DNA from: Flavobacterium sp. ENC
GTDB lineage: Bacteria; Bacteroidota; Bacteroidia; Flavobacteriales; Flavobacteriaceae
Length of the DNA stretch: 64,000 nucleotides
Assembly: GCF_020991415.1 (NCBI RefSeq)
Contig: NZ_JAJMOY010000002.1
Coordinates: 806,001 to 870,000, forward strand
Direction of reading: 5' to 3'
Below, piece by piece: positions 19,161 to 27,583 of this stretch (position 1 is its first letter; each line of letters begins with the position of its first letter). The notes beneath the pieces are model-generated. The model did no database searches, had not been told where the DNA came from, and saw only the letters and a list, made by a program, of their open reading frames with translations. Made by a program: the position numbers and the translations under genes.

Positions 19161-19190
19161 AAAAAGCATCACGTAATATGTGATGCTTCA
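19161..19190 (-). terminator. Orphan hairpin with minus-strand T-run
   Basis: AAGCATCAC / GTGATGCTT stem with a 7-base loop. Six A precede it on the plus strand, so the U-tract is on the minus strand. No known minus-strand gene lies just upstream in that direction (the XRE-like gene is on the plus strand). Either a small minus-strand transcript ends here or the hairpin has another role. Confidence 0.45.
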
Positions 19191-19305
19191 AATTTCCCAT
19201 ATTTGAAAATTATTTTATTTTTTTTCAATAAACAGATTTTCGGTTAAGTACAATTACTTTAAAGTATTCTTTTCAATATCGCTTAATTATTCGAGGTAAA
19301 AATCT

Positions 19306-19313
19306 TATATTTG
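19306..19313 (+). promoter_or_regulatory. -7 box of the XRE-like gene
   Basis: TATATTTG, 22 bases before the ATG at 19336. No clear TTG is found at the standard spacing. Confidence 0.5.
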
Positions 19314-19335
19314 ACATTTATGATACATACTTAAT

Positions 19336-19731
19336 ATGCTGGAAAAGAAAATACATCAGGGTCGAAATATAAAGCGTTTCCGTGAAATGCTGGGTATAAA
19401 ACAAGAAGTCCTTGCCTATGAATTGGGTGATGACTGGAATCAGAAGAAAATTTCTCTTTTGGAGCAAAAAGAATTGATTGAAAATGATATTTTAGACCAG
19501 GTTGCTAAAATTCTTAAAGTGCCTGCGGATGCTATAAAGAATTTTGATGAAGAACAAGCGATAAATATAATCTCAAACACTGCCTCTTTTGATAATTGCC
19601 AACAACCAGCTTTTTTTAATAACCAGCCTACCTTCAATCCTTTAGATAAAATGGTCGAGCTTTACGAGCGTATGCTTGAACAGCAAAAGGAAATGATAAA
19701 CAGATTGGAGAAATTGATTCGGGAGAAATAG
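19336..19731 (+). CDS. Small XRE-like DNA-binding protein (paralog of 55222-55629)
   Basis: A 131-residue protein. Its N-terminal half resembles a lambda-repressor-type HTH (GRNIKRFREMLGIKQEVLAYELGDDWNQKKISLLEQ), followed by the segment FDEEQAINIISNTASF and a C-terminal coiled coil (VELYERMLEQQKEMINRLEKL) likely for dimerisation. A close paralog is encoded on the minus strand at 55.2-55.6 kb. No toxin or partner gene is adjacent. Probably a transcription regulator with unknown target. Confidence 0.75.
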   Translation: MLEKKIHQGRNIKRFREMLGIKQEVLAYELGDDWNQKKISLLEQKELIENDILDQVAKILKVPADAIKNFDEEQAINIISNTASFDNCQQPAFFNNQPTFNPLDKMVELYERMLEQQKEMINRLEKLIREK

Positions 19732-19751
19732 TCTTAAGGTTGTTAGCTTTT

Positions 19752-20135
19752 CTACTCGGATAACTTCGTCAGAATCGCTTCTTTTGGAATCAAATCAAAT
19801 CCGCCTCTTTTACTCAATTGTATCACGCCGTCATTCACAAATAAAACCGCAGTGGCTGAAGCTCCGTCTCTTGCTTTTAAGGTAATCTGTGCTTTTTCTC
19901 CAAGAACATAAACATATCCGGTAATTTCCATAATTCCGGAATTTAGTTTTTCGTCTTTGCTGGTCACTTCAGCGGTTCCGTAAATTTTATTGTTGGACTG
20001 TGCTATATTCAAACTTAAAATATATTCTTTACTACAGCTTTTACAATTTTCATTACTCCAGGTTCCGTTAAACTGATTGGTTTGTGAATATGCTGAAAAA
20101 GAAATAAATAATACAAACAGGATAATTTTTCTCAT
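19752..20135 (-). CDS. Small secreted protein of unknown function
   Basis: With the start at 20135 the protein has 127 residues and begins with a clean signal peptide (MRKIILFVLFISFSAYSQ). An upstream ATG at 20168 would put eleven extra residues before it and is less likely. The mature part (TWSNENCKSCSKEYILSLNIAQ, GKAQITLKARDGASA and similar strands) looks like a small beta-sandwich or lipocalin-like fold with a CxxC pair. No family recognised. Transcribed in the same direction as the 20225-20644 gene but separated from it by a terminator. Confidence 0.65.
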   Translation of the reverse strand: MRKIILFVLFISFSAYSQTNQFNGTWSNENCKSCSKEYILSLNIAQSNNKIYGTAEVTSKDEKLNSGIMEITGYVYVLGEKAQITLKARDGASATAVLFVNDGVIQLSKRGGFDLIPKEAILTKLSE

Positions 20136-20176
20136 TTGAACGAAAACTTTAAAATAATTGAATTTCAAATATAAAA

Positions 20177-20205
20177 GAAAAAAGCATCACTTTCGTGATG
20201 CTTTC
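20177..20205 (-). terminator. Terminator of the 20225-20644 gene
   Basis: AAAGCATCAC / GTGATGCTTT stem with a short loop and a T-run on the minus strand, just after the minus-strand stop at 20225. The core stem resembles the orphan hairpin at 19161. Confidence 0.75.
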
Positions 20206-20224
20206 TCGTGTTTCAAAAGAAATA

Positions 20225-20644
20225 TTACTTGATTTTTTTCAGGTAAACTGATTTTCCGTTTAGCGAAACATTTATCTCGTTATTTTTTTCAGAGAAAGTT
20301 GTTCTTAAAGCATTTCCTTTAAATATTTGAACATCTCCCCAAACTTTTCCGGTTTCATCTGAAACGTATTCAAATAATAATTTTTTATTGTCTGGTTCGA
20401 TTCCTAATTTATAGCTTGAAAATTTTGAAGTCGTCAAATTGAATTCCTGTTGTGTGTCGATGATTTTACCATCAGCATAAAAATTGGTAACGGACTTGTT
20501 TAAGGTAATGTCCGGATAATATTTATTTACCATTTCAAGTAATGCATATTGGTCGGCATTTGCATCCTCAATTTTTGTTGTAATAGATTGTGCAAATGAA
20601 ATTGTTGTAAAAGTAAGAGCTAATAATAAGGCGAATTTTTTCAT
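20225..20644 (-). CDS. Small secreted protein of unknown function
   Basis: A 139-residue protein with a typical signal peptide (MKKFALLLALTFTTISFAQ). The mature part is beta-rich with charged loops and no cysteines; no enzyme motif is visible. It may bind the cell surface or periplasmic ligands. Divergent from the Bcr/CflA transporter gene with 144 bases between starts. Not recognised as a named family. Confidence 0.65.
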   Translation of the reverse strand: MKKFALLLALTFTTISFAQSITTKIEDANADQYALLEMVNKYYPDITLNKSVTNFYADGKIIDTQQEFNLTTSKFSSYKLGIEPDNKKLLFEYVSDETGKVWGDVQIFKGNALRTTFSEKNNEINVSLNGKSVYLKKIK

Positions 20645-20751
20645 AAATTTAAATTTTAAGGTTTAAAGTTTCAAAACATTTTTGAAAACTTACATAATAA
20701 CCATTTTTTATATTAAAAGTGATTATTATCTCTAACAAGGTACTAAATATT

Positions 20752-20759
20752 TATCTTTG
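20752..20759 (+). promoter_or_regulatory. -7 box of the Bcr/CflA transporter gene
   Basis: TATCTTTG lies 29 bases before the ATG at 20789. A TTG at standard spacing is not seen. Confidence 0.5.
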
Positions 20760-20788
20760 CACGAAATAAAAAGCAAAGTTTTAAGAAA

Positions 20789-22018
20789 ATGACAACAAAA
20801 AAATACATCAAACTTATTCTTATTTTAGGCTCTCTAACGGCACTTGGACCTTTTTCGATCGATATGTATTTGCCTGGTTTTTCAGGTATTGCAAAAGATC
20901 TCCATACTACTGTAGCCAAAGTTTCAATAAGTTTATCGAGTTATTTTATTGGAATTTCTGCCGGACAGCTTCTTTACGGACCTTTATTAGATCGTTTTGG
21001 GCGTAAAAAACCATTGTTTATAGGTTTGATGATTTATATACTTGCTTCATTGGGATGCGTTTACGTGAGCGATATTGATTCCTTTATCCTTTTACGTTTT
21101 ATTCAGGCTGTTGGAAGCTGTGCTGCAACAGTAGCTTCTGTAGCCATGGTAAGGGATTTGTTTCCTGTGAAAGATATTCCGAAAGTATTTTCTTTATTGA
21201 TGCTTGTTCTTGGGCTTTCGCCAATGCTAGCGCCTACAATTGGAGGTTATGTAACGGAAGATTACGGCTGGCATATCGTGTTTTTGATACTGATGTTTAT
21301 GGGAATTGCTGTTTTAATTGCTTCGCAAATTGGTTTACCCAACAGTTACAAGCCGGATCCTTCAATTTCTTTAAAACCGAAACCAATCATTTCTAACTTT
21401 GTCAAGGTGCTTAAGGAGCCGCAGTTTTATACCTACGCTTTTACGGGTTCAATTGCTTTTTCCGGCTTATTTACTTATGTAGCGGCCTCTCCTATAATTT
21501 TTATGGATATCTATCATGTCGATGCTAAAACGTACGGCTGGATTTTCGCCTTTATGTCCGTTAGTTTTATTGGTTCAAGTCAGTTGAATTCACTTTTACT
21601 CAAGAAATTTTCGAGTGAACAAATGATTTTTGCAGCCTTAATTTTGCAGTCTGTTGTTAGTATTGTTTTTCTTATTCTTTCCCTGAATGGTTTGTTAGGG
21701 CTCTATCAAACTATAATAATGCTTTTTTTATTCCTCGGCTGTCTGGGAATTTCAAATCCAAATACTGCCGGGCTCACCATGGCTCCTTTTGCTAAAAATG
21801 CCGGAAGTGCTTCCGCTTTAATGGGCGCTATCCAGTTAGGGTTAGGTGCTTTGGCGTCGTTTGCTGTTGGAGTTTTTGTAAAAGATTCCGTAGCGCCAAT
21901 GGTTTTGATTATGACAACAACTACGATTATTGCTCTTATTGTTTTGAATGTTGGTAAACGTTTTATTAAGGAAAAAATAGAAGTCTCTGAAAATGATGAT
22001 GTTTTAGCTGGGCATTAA
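20789..22018 (+). CDS. Bcr/CflA-type MFS drug efflux transporter
   Basis: A 409-residue inner-membrane transporter with 12 predicted membrane segments. Family features are the N-terminal TALGPFSIDMYLPGF (drug:H+ antiporter DHA1, Bcr/CflA type), GPLLDRFGRKKPL (motif A between segments 2 and 3) and VRDLF after segment 4. It probably exports small drugs or metabolites by proton antiport. Monocistronic, with a bidirectional terminator following. Confidence 0.9.
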   Translation: MTTKKYIKLILILGSLTALGPFSIDMYLPGFSGIAKDLHTTVAKVSISLSSYFIGISAGQLLYGPLLDRFGRKKPLFIGLMIYILASLGCVYVSDIDSFILLRFIQAVGSCAATVASVAMVRDLFPVKDIPKVFSLLMLVLGLSPMLAPTIGGYVTEDYGWHIVFLILMFMGIAVLIASQIGLPNSYKPDPSISLKPKPIISNFVKVLKEPQFYTYAFTGSIAFSGLFTYVAASPIIFMDIYHVDAKTYGWIFAFMSVSFIGSSQLNSLLLKKFSSEQMIFAALILQSVVSIVFLILSLNGLLGLYQTIIMLFLFLGCLGISNPNTAGLTMAPFAKNAGSASALMGAIQLGLGALASFAVGVFVKDSVAPMVLIMTTTTIIALIVLNVGKRFIKEKIEVSENDDVLAGH

Positions 22019-22021
22019 AAG

Positions 22022-22211
22022 TTAAATTCCAATTTTTAAAAAATTGCTTCGCCTGTTCGCTGGCGCTCGGGTCCAAATTCCAACTCTGTTGACTTGTAAT
22101 CTCCTTCGTCGAAATGACGCAAAATGACATAAAAAAGCCAGAATTTAATAATTCCGGCTTTTTTATGCTTTCAAATTTCCATAACACGTGTGGAATTTGG
22201 AATTTTAAAAA
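22022..22211. repeat. MITE-like palindromic intergenic block
   Basis: AATTCCAATTTTTAAAA at the left and TGGAATTTGGAATTTTAAAA at the right form an inverted pair. Inside are CTCCTTCGTCGAAATGAC, the reverse complement of the REP-type piece at about 2845, and the bidirectional terminator at 22131-22164. The composition resembles the block at 2751-2994. Confidence 0.5.
22131..22164. terminator. Bidirectional terminator
   Basis: AAAAAAGCC-A-GAATT / AATTC-C-GGCTTTTTT stem, one mismatch, loop TAAT, with A-run and T-run. It serves the convergent transporter (plus) and NDH-2 (minus) genes. Confidence 0.85.
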
Positions 22212-22230
22212 ATTGAAAATTCTCCCATTT

Positions 22231-23490
22231 TTAGCTTCTTTTATCCGGCCTGATAATCATTCTAAGCGACTGATCACTTGCAAAATAGGCTATCATCCAG
22301 TTATAAAAAGTGTTTATTCTGTTTCGATATGTTATTAATGAAATCAGGTGGATAAACAACCAGATAATCCAGGCAAAAAATCCTTTGAAATGCCATTTTG
22401 GACTTGGTAAATCTACTACCGCTTTGTTTTTTCCTATAATTGCCATTGAACCTTTGTCATTATAAACAAAAGGTTTAAGAGGCTTGTTCTTAATGACTGC
22501 TTTAAAGTTTTTAGCTAAATTAAGTCCTTGCTGAATGGCAACTTGTGCTACCTGCGGATGTCCGTCAGGAAATTTTGCATCTCCGGCTAAAATTGCGGTA
22601 TCACCAATGGCATAAATATTTTCGAGTCCGTTTACTTTATTAAACTGATCCGTTGCCATACGACGGCCACGCCCATAACTTTCTTTTGGAATTCCGTCGA
22701 AAATCTTAGCCGAAACTCCTGCAGCCCAAATCAGATTTTTGGTTTTGATGGTTTCGCCATTTTCAAAATGTACGGTATCATCAATATAATCGGTAACACG
22801 GCTGTGTAGTTTCACTACAACACCCAGATTGGTAAGTGCTTCAAGGGTATCTTTTTGGGAAGCTTCGCTCATTGGAGCCAATAAGGCATCTCCTCCATCG
22901 ACTAAATAAACATTACTGGCTGATGTTTCCAGTTCCGGGTATTCCTTCAGCAGAATATTTTTTCGCATTTCAGCAAACATTCCGGAAACTTCCACTCCTG
23001 TAGGTCCCCCACCGGCGACAACGATCGTCAATAATTTGCGGCGTTTTCGGATATCTTTGGTTATTGCTGCTTTTTCAAGGTTTTTAAGTAACGTATTTCG
23101 CATTTCGATGGCATCATTTAAGGTTTTCATCGGAATTGCGTTTTTCATTACGTTTTCCATTCCAAAATAGCTTGTTTCGGCACCTGTGGCAAAAACAAGA
23201 TAATCGTAGTCAAGTTCACCGTTGTTAAGGATTATTTTATTTTCAGCGGGAACAACAGAAACTAATTCGCCAAGACGAAATTGAAGGTTCTTTTTACCGG
23301 CAAAAAATTTCCTGAACGGATAGCTGATACTTGAAGGTTCTAAAAAAGCAGTTGCAACCTGATATATAAGTGGTGGAAAAAAATTATAATTGTTCTTGTC
23401 TACAAGCGTTACTTGTATCTGAGGCTGATTAACAAGTTCTTTCGCGAGATTCAAACCTGCAAAACCACCTCCAATAATGACTATTTTCAT
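22231..23490 (-). CDS. Type II NADH:quinone oxidoreductase (NDH-2-like)
   Basis: A 419-residue FAD protein of the pyridine-nucleotide disulfide oxidoreductase fold. It has an N-terminal FAD motif VIIGGGFAGLNLAKEL, an NAD(P)H-binding motif VVAGGGPTGVEVSGMFAEM near residue 160, the AIGDTAIL FAD motif, and a C-terminal amphipathic/hydrophobic segment (WHFKGFFAWIIWLFIHL) that would attach it to the membrane. It transfers electrons from NADH to menaquinone without proton pumping. Monocistronic. Confidence 0.88.
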   Translation of the reverse strand: MKIVIIGGGFAGLNLAKELVNQPQIQVTLVDKNNYNFFPPLIYQVATAFLEPSSISYPFRKFFAGKKNLQFRLGELVSVVPAENKIILNNGELDYDYLVFATGAETSYFGMENVMKNAIPMKTLNDAIEMRNTLLKNLEKAAITKDIRKRRKLLTIVVAGGGPTGVEVSGMFAEMRKNILLKEYPELETSASNVYLVDGGDALLAPMSEASQKDTLEALTNLGVVVKLHSRVTDYIDDTVHFENGETIKTKNLIWAAGVSAKIFDGIPKESYGRGRRMATDQFNKVNGLENIYAIGDTAILAGDAKFPDGHPQVAQVAIQQGLNLAKNFKAVIKNKPLKPFVYNDKGSMAIIGKNKAVVDLPSPKWHFKGFFAWIIWLFIHLISLITYRNRINTFYNWMIAYFASDQSLRMIIRPDKRS

Positions 23491-23575
23491 ATATATTGTT
23501 TTACGAATAAGATTATTTTCTTTTAAATCACCTTAAAAGTACAACATAATTTAACAGTTACAAAGTCATTGGAAG

Positions 23576-24910
23576 TTACTTTTTGAATTTTTTAACAGGT
23601 TTTTCCACTATATCGATTTTGTTTTGCAAAACATAATTGGCTAACAATTTCTCGATCAGTTCGTCTTTTGTTAAATGGTGAAAAACAGTTTTTACCTTTG
23701 TTTTTAAATCGGCAGAAATCTCCTGATTGGGTTTTGTTTTGAAGATTTGTTTGGCCCATAATAATGTGTTATTTTCTTCTAAACTGACTACGGAAGGTTT
23801 TTGAAACTGAGTGAATTTTATTCCCAGTTCTTTTTCGAATTCCGGAATTTCAATGGTTTCTTCCTCTTGCAGGACTGTTAAGGAAAGTCCCTTTGCTCCT
23901 GCTCTAGCTGTTCTTCCGCTGCGGTGTACATAATTTTCATACGTATCCGGCAAGTGGTAATTCACGACATACGAAATTTCTTTTACGTCTATTCCTCTGG
24001 CAGCCAAATCTGTGGCAACAAGGATATTAATATGTCCTTCACGAAATTGCTCCATGATTCTGTCACGAATTCCCTGTGAAAGACTACCGTGCAGTGCTCC
24101 TGAAGAAAAACGGTTTATGGCAAGATTTTTAGCCAGTTTATTGACTGCGGCTTTGGTTTTACAGAAGATAATTCCGCGCTCGCCTTCTTTTGAGTTTAGG
24201 AAATGCATTAAAACATCCAGTTTTTCAATGGGATCCACAACGATGTATTCGTGATCAATTCCTTGGTTTCCAACAGTTTCCATATTGGCGCTCACCTGAA
24301 CTACATTTTTGTCTAAGTAATTCTGAATCAATTGCTTGATAGTTCCCGGCAAAGTAGCGGAGAATAATAAAGTGCGGTGTTTTTTAGGAAGTTCAGCGAC
24401 GATTTCGTCTAAACTTTCTTTAAGGATGGAAACCATTTCATCGGCTTCGTCTAAAACCAGGTATTGGGTTTGTTTTAAATCGATGGCTTTACGCTGAATC
24501 AAATCGATTAAACGTCCCGGAGTCGCAACCACAATATGCGTAGGTTGTGTAAGGCGTTCTATTTGCGGTTTTATTGGAATACCACCACAAGTGGAAGCAA
24601 TTGAGATATTTGGAATATGTTTTCCAAAATCTTCCAGGTTTCTAAAAATCTGTTGTCCAAGTTCTCTGGTAGGAACCAGAATAATGGCCTGTACAATTGG
24701 TGATTCTGTATTGATTAATTGCAGTAAAGGCAATCCGAAAGCAGCTGTTTTACCTGTTCCGGTTTTGGCTAAACCTACTAAGTCATGAGTCTCAGCTAAA
24801 AGAAGCGGAATGGTTTTTTGTTGAATTTCTGTTGGTTCAACGATATTCAATTCGCTTAATGCTTTTAAAATGGGTGCTGAAATTCCTAATGCTGAGAATG
24901 GTTTAGACAT
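23576..24910 (-). CDS. DEAD-box RNA helicase
   Basis: A 444-residue ATP-dependent RNA helicase. The Q motif (FSALGISAPILKAL...PTEIQ) and motif I (TGTGKT, 50-55) are present, as are PTRELGQQ, motif II DEAD (144-147), motif III SAT (174-176) and motif VI HRSGRTARAG. The C-terminal tail is short and Lys-rich (VEKPVKKFKK), suggesting nonspecific RNA contact. Likely role in ribosome assembly or mRNA turnover, often cold-related in this group. The next gene upstream is another helicase, separated by an 18-bp hairpin. Confidence 0.93.
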   Translation of the reverse strand: MSKPFSALGISAPILKALSELNIVEPTEIQQKTIPLLLAETHDLVGLAKTGTGKTAAFGLPLLQLINTESPIVQAIILVPTRELGQQIFRNLEDFGKHIPNISIASTCGGIPIKPQIERLTQPTHIVVATPGRLIDLIQRKAIDLKQTQYLVLDEADEMVSILKESLDEIVAELPKKHRTLLFSATLPGTIKQLIQNYLDKNVVQVSANMETVGNQGIDHEYIVVDPIEKLDVLMHFLNSKEGERGIIFCKTKAAVNKLAKNLAINRFSSGALHGSLSQGIRDRIMEQFREGHINILVATDLAARGIDVKEISYVVNYHLPDTYENYVHRSGRTARAGAKGLSLTVLQEEETIEIPEFEKELGIKFTQFQKPSVVSLEENNTLLWAKQIFKTKPNQEISADLKTKVKTVFHHLTKDELIEKLLANYVLQNKIDIVEKPVKKFKK

Positions 24911-24935
24911 TTTGTGTTTTTGTTATTATTTTTTT

Positions 24936-24985
24936 GTTTCATGTTTCAGGTTAGCTACAGATTCCAATAACCTGAAACATGAAAC
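24936..24985. repeat. 18-bp perfect hairpin between the two helicase genes
   Basis: GTTTCATGTTTCAGGTTA (24936-24953) is fully complementary to 24968-24985, with a 14-base loop. It lies between two minus-strand genes and could end the upstream transcript on that strand, where TTTTTTTG-type A/T runs flank it. Same GTTTCAGG family as the ilvB-ilvN hairpin. Confidence 0.65.
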
Positions 24986-25011
24986 CTGAAACTTTTTTAA
25001 TCTTTTTTGGA

Positions 25012-26550
25012 TCAATCCGGCTCGTTCATGATTTTTTCACGGTATTTTTTACCGATTAGCAGAACCATTTTTAATTTATAATCGTCCACCAGCCATTCGC
25101 GGTAATTTTTACTGCACTGGCTCAGGCATTTTGCATAACGTTTAATACGGCATTCGATATCATCATCCAGTTCTTTACCAAGAGATTTAGCTTCCTGTAA
25201 AGTTTCAGTGTTATCCACACACATTGATGCATGTTGCTCTAATGACTTGTCTAATACCACTTTAGAACGTAAATTTTGTTTTATGATTAGTTTGTGTTCT
25301 TCATCGACATCAAAAGTAACGTCGGCAGTTTTACTGAATTTGGCACGTAATTCCGGAGGCATGCTGTATTTGAAGTACAATTCGATTTCAGTATCATCAC
25401 GAAGGTTTTCTAAGTAAAATTCAGGTGATTTAAAAATGTGCTGCCAGTTAACCGGCTCGCTCCACAATCCAAAACGTGCGGCATTATTTCCTAAATCAAT
25501 CACTGTAAACTCGTCTTTACCAGGTAATTTACGAGATCCGCGGCCAATCATCTGGTAGTATAAAGTTAATGATTTCGTCGCTCTGTTTAAGATAATAGTC
25601 TCCACAGTAGGTTCATCAAAACCAGTGGTTAAGATTCCAACCGAAGTTAAAATCGCATCGGGAGTTTTCTTGAACCATTGCAAAATATCCTTACGTTCTT
25701 CGGCACTGCTGGTGTTATCCAGGTGTCTGATATCGTAACCGGCTTCCCTGAAGGTTTCATATACATATAAGGATGTATGGATACCATTGTTGAAAATCAG
25801 CGTTTTTTTACCTAATGAACGTTCTGTATAAGCATGCAAAAGTTTTTCCTGCATGATGGTATTCGTATATAAATCGTCTGATGATTTTACGGTATAATCC
25901 CCGTTGATACCTACTTTCAGTGAGGTTAGGCCCACATCATAGCTATAGGTTGTAGCACGCGCCAAAAATCCTTTGTCAATTAATGAGCTAATCGTATCTC
26001 CTACGATAAGTTCATCATAACTTTGGTGCATTGGTAATTTTATATTTGAACTCAAAGGTGTTGCTGTTACTCCAAGAATAAAAGCATTTTTGAATGAGTT
26101 TAATAATTTACGGAATGAATTGTAATGCGCCTCATCAATAATAACCAAACCGATATTATCCAGATGTAATTTTTCATCATTAATACGGTTTTTTAAAGTT
26201 TCTACCATGGCCACGAAACAAGAGAACTCGTTCTGATCCGGTAATTCTTTTACTTTACTATTGATTATTTTATTAGAAACACCAAAACCTTTCAGCATTT
26301 TTGAAGTCTGCTTACAAAGTTCGATACGGTGCGTCAATACCACTACTTTTTTGTCATTATTAGCTAAATAACGACGAACGATCTCGGAAAAAATAACTGT
26401 TTTTCCTCCACCGGTTGGCAGTTGATATAATAAATGATGTTGAGCTGGAGCATTGTCTAAACGATCAAAAATAGCGTCAATGTCGCCTTTTTGGTATGCA
26501 TAAAGTTCTTTTTTCTCTTCTCTTTCTATTTCTAAAGTGTTTTGAGACAT
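25012..26550 (-). CDS. DEAH-box superfamily II helicase (SSL2-like)
   Basis: A 512-residue helicase with motif I QLPTGGGKT (43-51), motif II DEAH (139-142, in VIIDEAHYNSF), motif III GVTATP and motif VI QMIGRGSRK. The arrangement is that of the SSL2/XPB-like helicase core of type III restriction and repair enzymes, but with no nuclease or methylase domain and no restriction partner nearby. The C-terminal about 110 residues carry several Cys (CRIKRYAKCLSQC). Probably a DNA repair or DNA/RNA remodelling helicase. A -7 box (TACTTTTG on the minus strand, 26571-26578) precedes it. Confidence 0.88.
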   Translation of the reverse strand: MSQNTLEIEREEKKELYAYQKGDIDAIFDRLDNAPAQHHLLYQLPTGGGKTVIFSEIVRRYLANNDKKVVVLTHRIELCKQTSKMLKGFGVSNKIINSKVKELPDQNEFSCFVAMVETLKNRINDEKLHLDNIGLVIIDEAHYNSFRKLLNSFKNAFILGVTATPLSSNIKLPMHQSYDELIVGDTISSLIDKGFLARATTYSYDVGLTSLKVGINGDYTVKSSDDLYTNTIMQEKLLHAYTERSLGKKTLIFNNGIHTSLYVYETFREAGYDIRHLDNTSSAEERKDILQWFKKTPDAILTSVGILTTGFDEPTVETIILNRATKSLTLYYQMIGRGSRKLPGKDEFTVIDLGNNAARFGLWSEPVNWQHIFKSPEFYLENLRDDTEIELYFKYSMPPELRAKFSKTADVTFDVDEEHKLIIKQNLRSKVVLDKSLEQHASMCVDNTETLQEAKSLGKELDDDIECRIKRYAKCLSQCSKNYREWLVDDYKLKMVLLIGKKYREKIMNEPD

Positions 26551-26570
26551 TGTAAATTTTTGGATTTTTG

Positions 26571-26578
26571 CAAAAGTA
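26571..26578 (-). promoter_or_regulatory. -7 box of the DEAH helicase gene
   Basis: TACTTTTG read on the minus strand, 21 bases before the start codon. The -33 element is not recognisable. Confidence 0.5.
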
Positions 26579-26661
26579 CACCTAAAAAACAGTTATTCAT
26601 CTTATTTTAACCTAAAATAAATGATTCTTTTTAATAAGATTTTTTAAGGGAAGTGTTTTTA

Positions 26662-27192
26662 TTAGGCGATTTTATCTAAAATTGTCTCAAAATCATACCT
26701 GTTTTTCCATTTTTGTTGAATTGTTTGTTGTTCGACAGCCAGTATTCTTTCCTTAAATTCATTTAAAATTCCGTTTGAGATGGTGAAATTTACAACCTGT
26801 TCGAAAGAATTAAGCATGCTTTTGTAGAACAATTCCTGCTTTATGAAATTTTGAGAAGAAAAGGTCTGGGCAATTTCAAGGTTAAACAACATGACATCGG
26901 CAATCACAAATGGATCGACTCCAAGTGAAATAAAGTGTTTGATATATTTTTGTGCCACAGAACGCCGCATTTTTGCTTTGGGACGCCATTTTGCATTGGG
27001 CTTTTTAATGGGGAAATATTCATGAGAGATTTTAACTTTGCATTCCTGCAAAAGTTTATCTTCTTTCGGGTTAAAAGCAAAATCATAATAGACTTTTACC
27101 GGACTAAATTTTTCATACAATTCGATAATTTGTTCTTCGAGCTGTTCTTTATTTAATTCGGCTAAATATTTTTTTAAATCGCGCTTACTCAT
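26662..27192 (-). CDS. DUF6155 family protein
   Basis: A protein of 176 residues starting MSKRDLKKYLAELNKEQLEEQIIELYEKFSPVKVYYDF, which I recall as the DUF6155 family of Bacteroidota; an alternative ATG two codons earlier (27198) exists. It is basic, helical and soluble, with the conserved FNPKEDKLLQECK and KWRPKAKMRRSVAQKYIKHF. No catalytic site is visible. Divergent from the DUF3817-mscS pair, with -7 boxes on both strands in the gap. Confidence 0.8.
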   Translation of the reverse strand: MSKRDLKKYLAELNKEQLEEQIIELYEKFSPVKVYYDFAFNPKEDKLLQECKVKISHEYFPIKKPNAKWRPKAKMRRSVAQKYIKHFISLGVDPFVIADVMLFNLEIAQTFSSQNFIKQELFYKSMLNSFEQVVNFTISNGILNEFKERILAVEQQTIQQKWKNRYDFETILDKIA

Positions 27193-27210
27193 TATCAAAG
27201 TTTAAGATTA

Positions 27211-27218
27211 CAAAAGTA
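27211..27218 (-). promoter_or_regulatory. -7 box of the DUF6155 gene
   Basis: TACTTTTG on the minus strand within the palindrome CAAAAGTAAATTACTTTTG (27211-27229). The other arm is a TACTTTTG on the plus strand, so the divergent genes may share a symmetrical promoter region. Confidence 0.5.
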
Positions 27219-27261
27219 AATTACTTTTGGCATTCATACTCAAAATGCCGTCGATAATACT

Positions 27262-27269
27262 TAATTTTG
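27262..27269 (+). promoter_or_regulatory. -7 box of the DUF3817-mscS operon
   Basis: TAATTTTG; start of transcription would be about 27276. This excludes a start codon at 27227 and supports the ATG at 27296. Confidence 0.55.
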
Positions 27270-27295
27270 CCTGTATAAACTCAAAAAATAAATAC

Positions 27296-27583
27296 ATGCT
27301 CAAGATTTTTAAAGTTACAGCAATTTTAGAGGGAATCTCCTATTTAGTTTTATTTGCTAATATGCTTATTATTAAAAACAACAATCCCGAACTTTATCAT
27401 ACTTTATTACGTCCGTTAGGAATGACGCACGGAGTATTATTTATTGGCTATATTGTTTTAGCCTTTTTATTGAAAAAATCTCAAAACTGGGATTTAAAAA
27501 CTTTTGGAATTATTTTAATTGCTTCCCTTATTCCGTTTGGAACTTTTTATATCGAGAAAAAATATTTAGAGCATAATGCATAA
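27296..27583 (+). CDS. DUF3817 membrane protein
   Basis: With the ATG at 27296 the protein has 95 residues and starts MLKIFKVTAILEGISYLVLF, the conserved start of DUF3817 proteins. The family hallmark is LRPLGMTHGVLFIGYIVLAF. Three membrane helices are predicted. A longer reading from a TTG at 27227 is rejected because it would begin before the promoter. The last 8 bases overlap the start of mscS, so translation is probably coupled. Function of the family unknown. Confidence 0.8.
   Translation: MLKIFKVTAILEGISYLVLFANMLIIKNNNPELYHTLLRPLGMTHGVLFIGYIVLAFLLKKSQNWDLKTFGIILIASLIPFGTFYIEKKYLEHNA

Noticed and set aside
25012..26550. Type III restriction or defence helicase
   Set aside because: There is no nuclease, methylase or defence partner next to it; flanked by ordinary genes.
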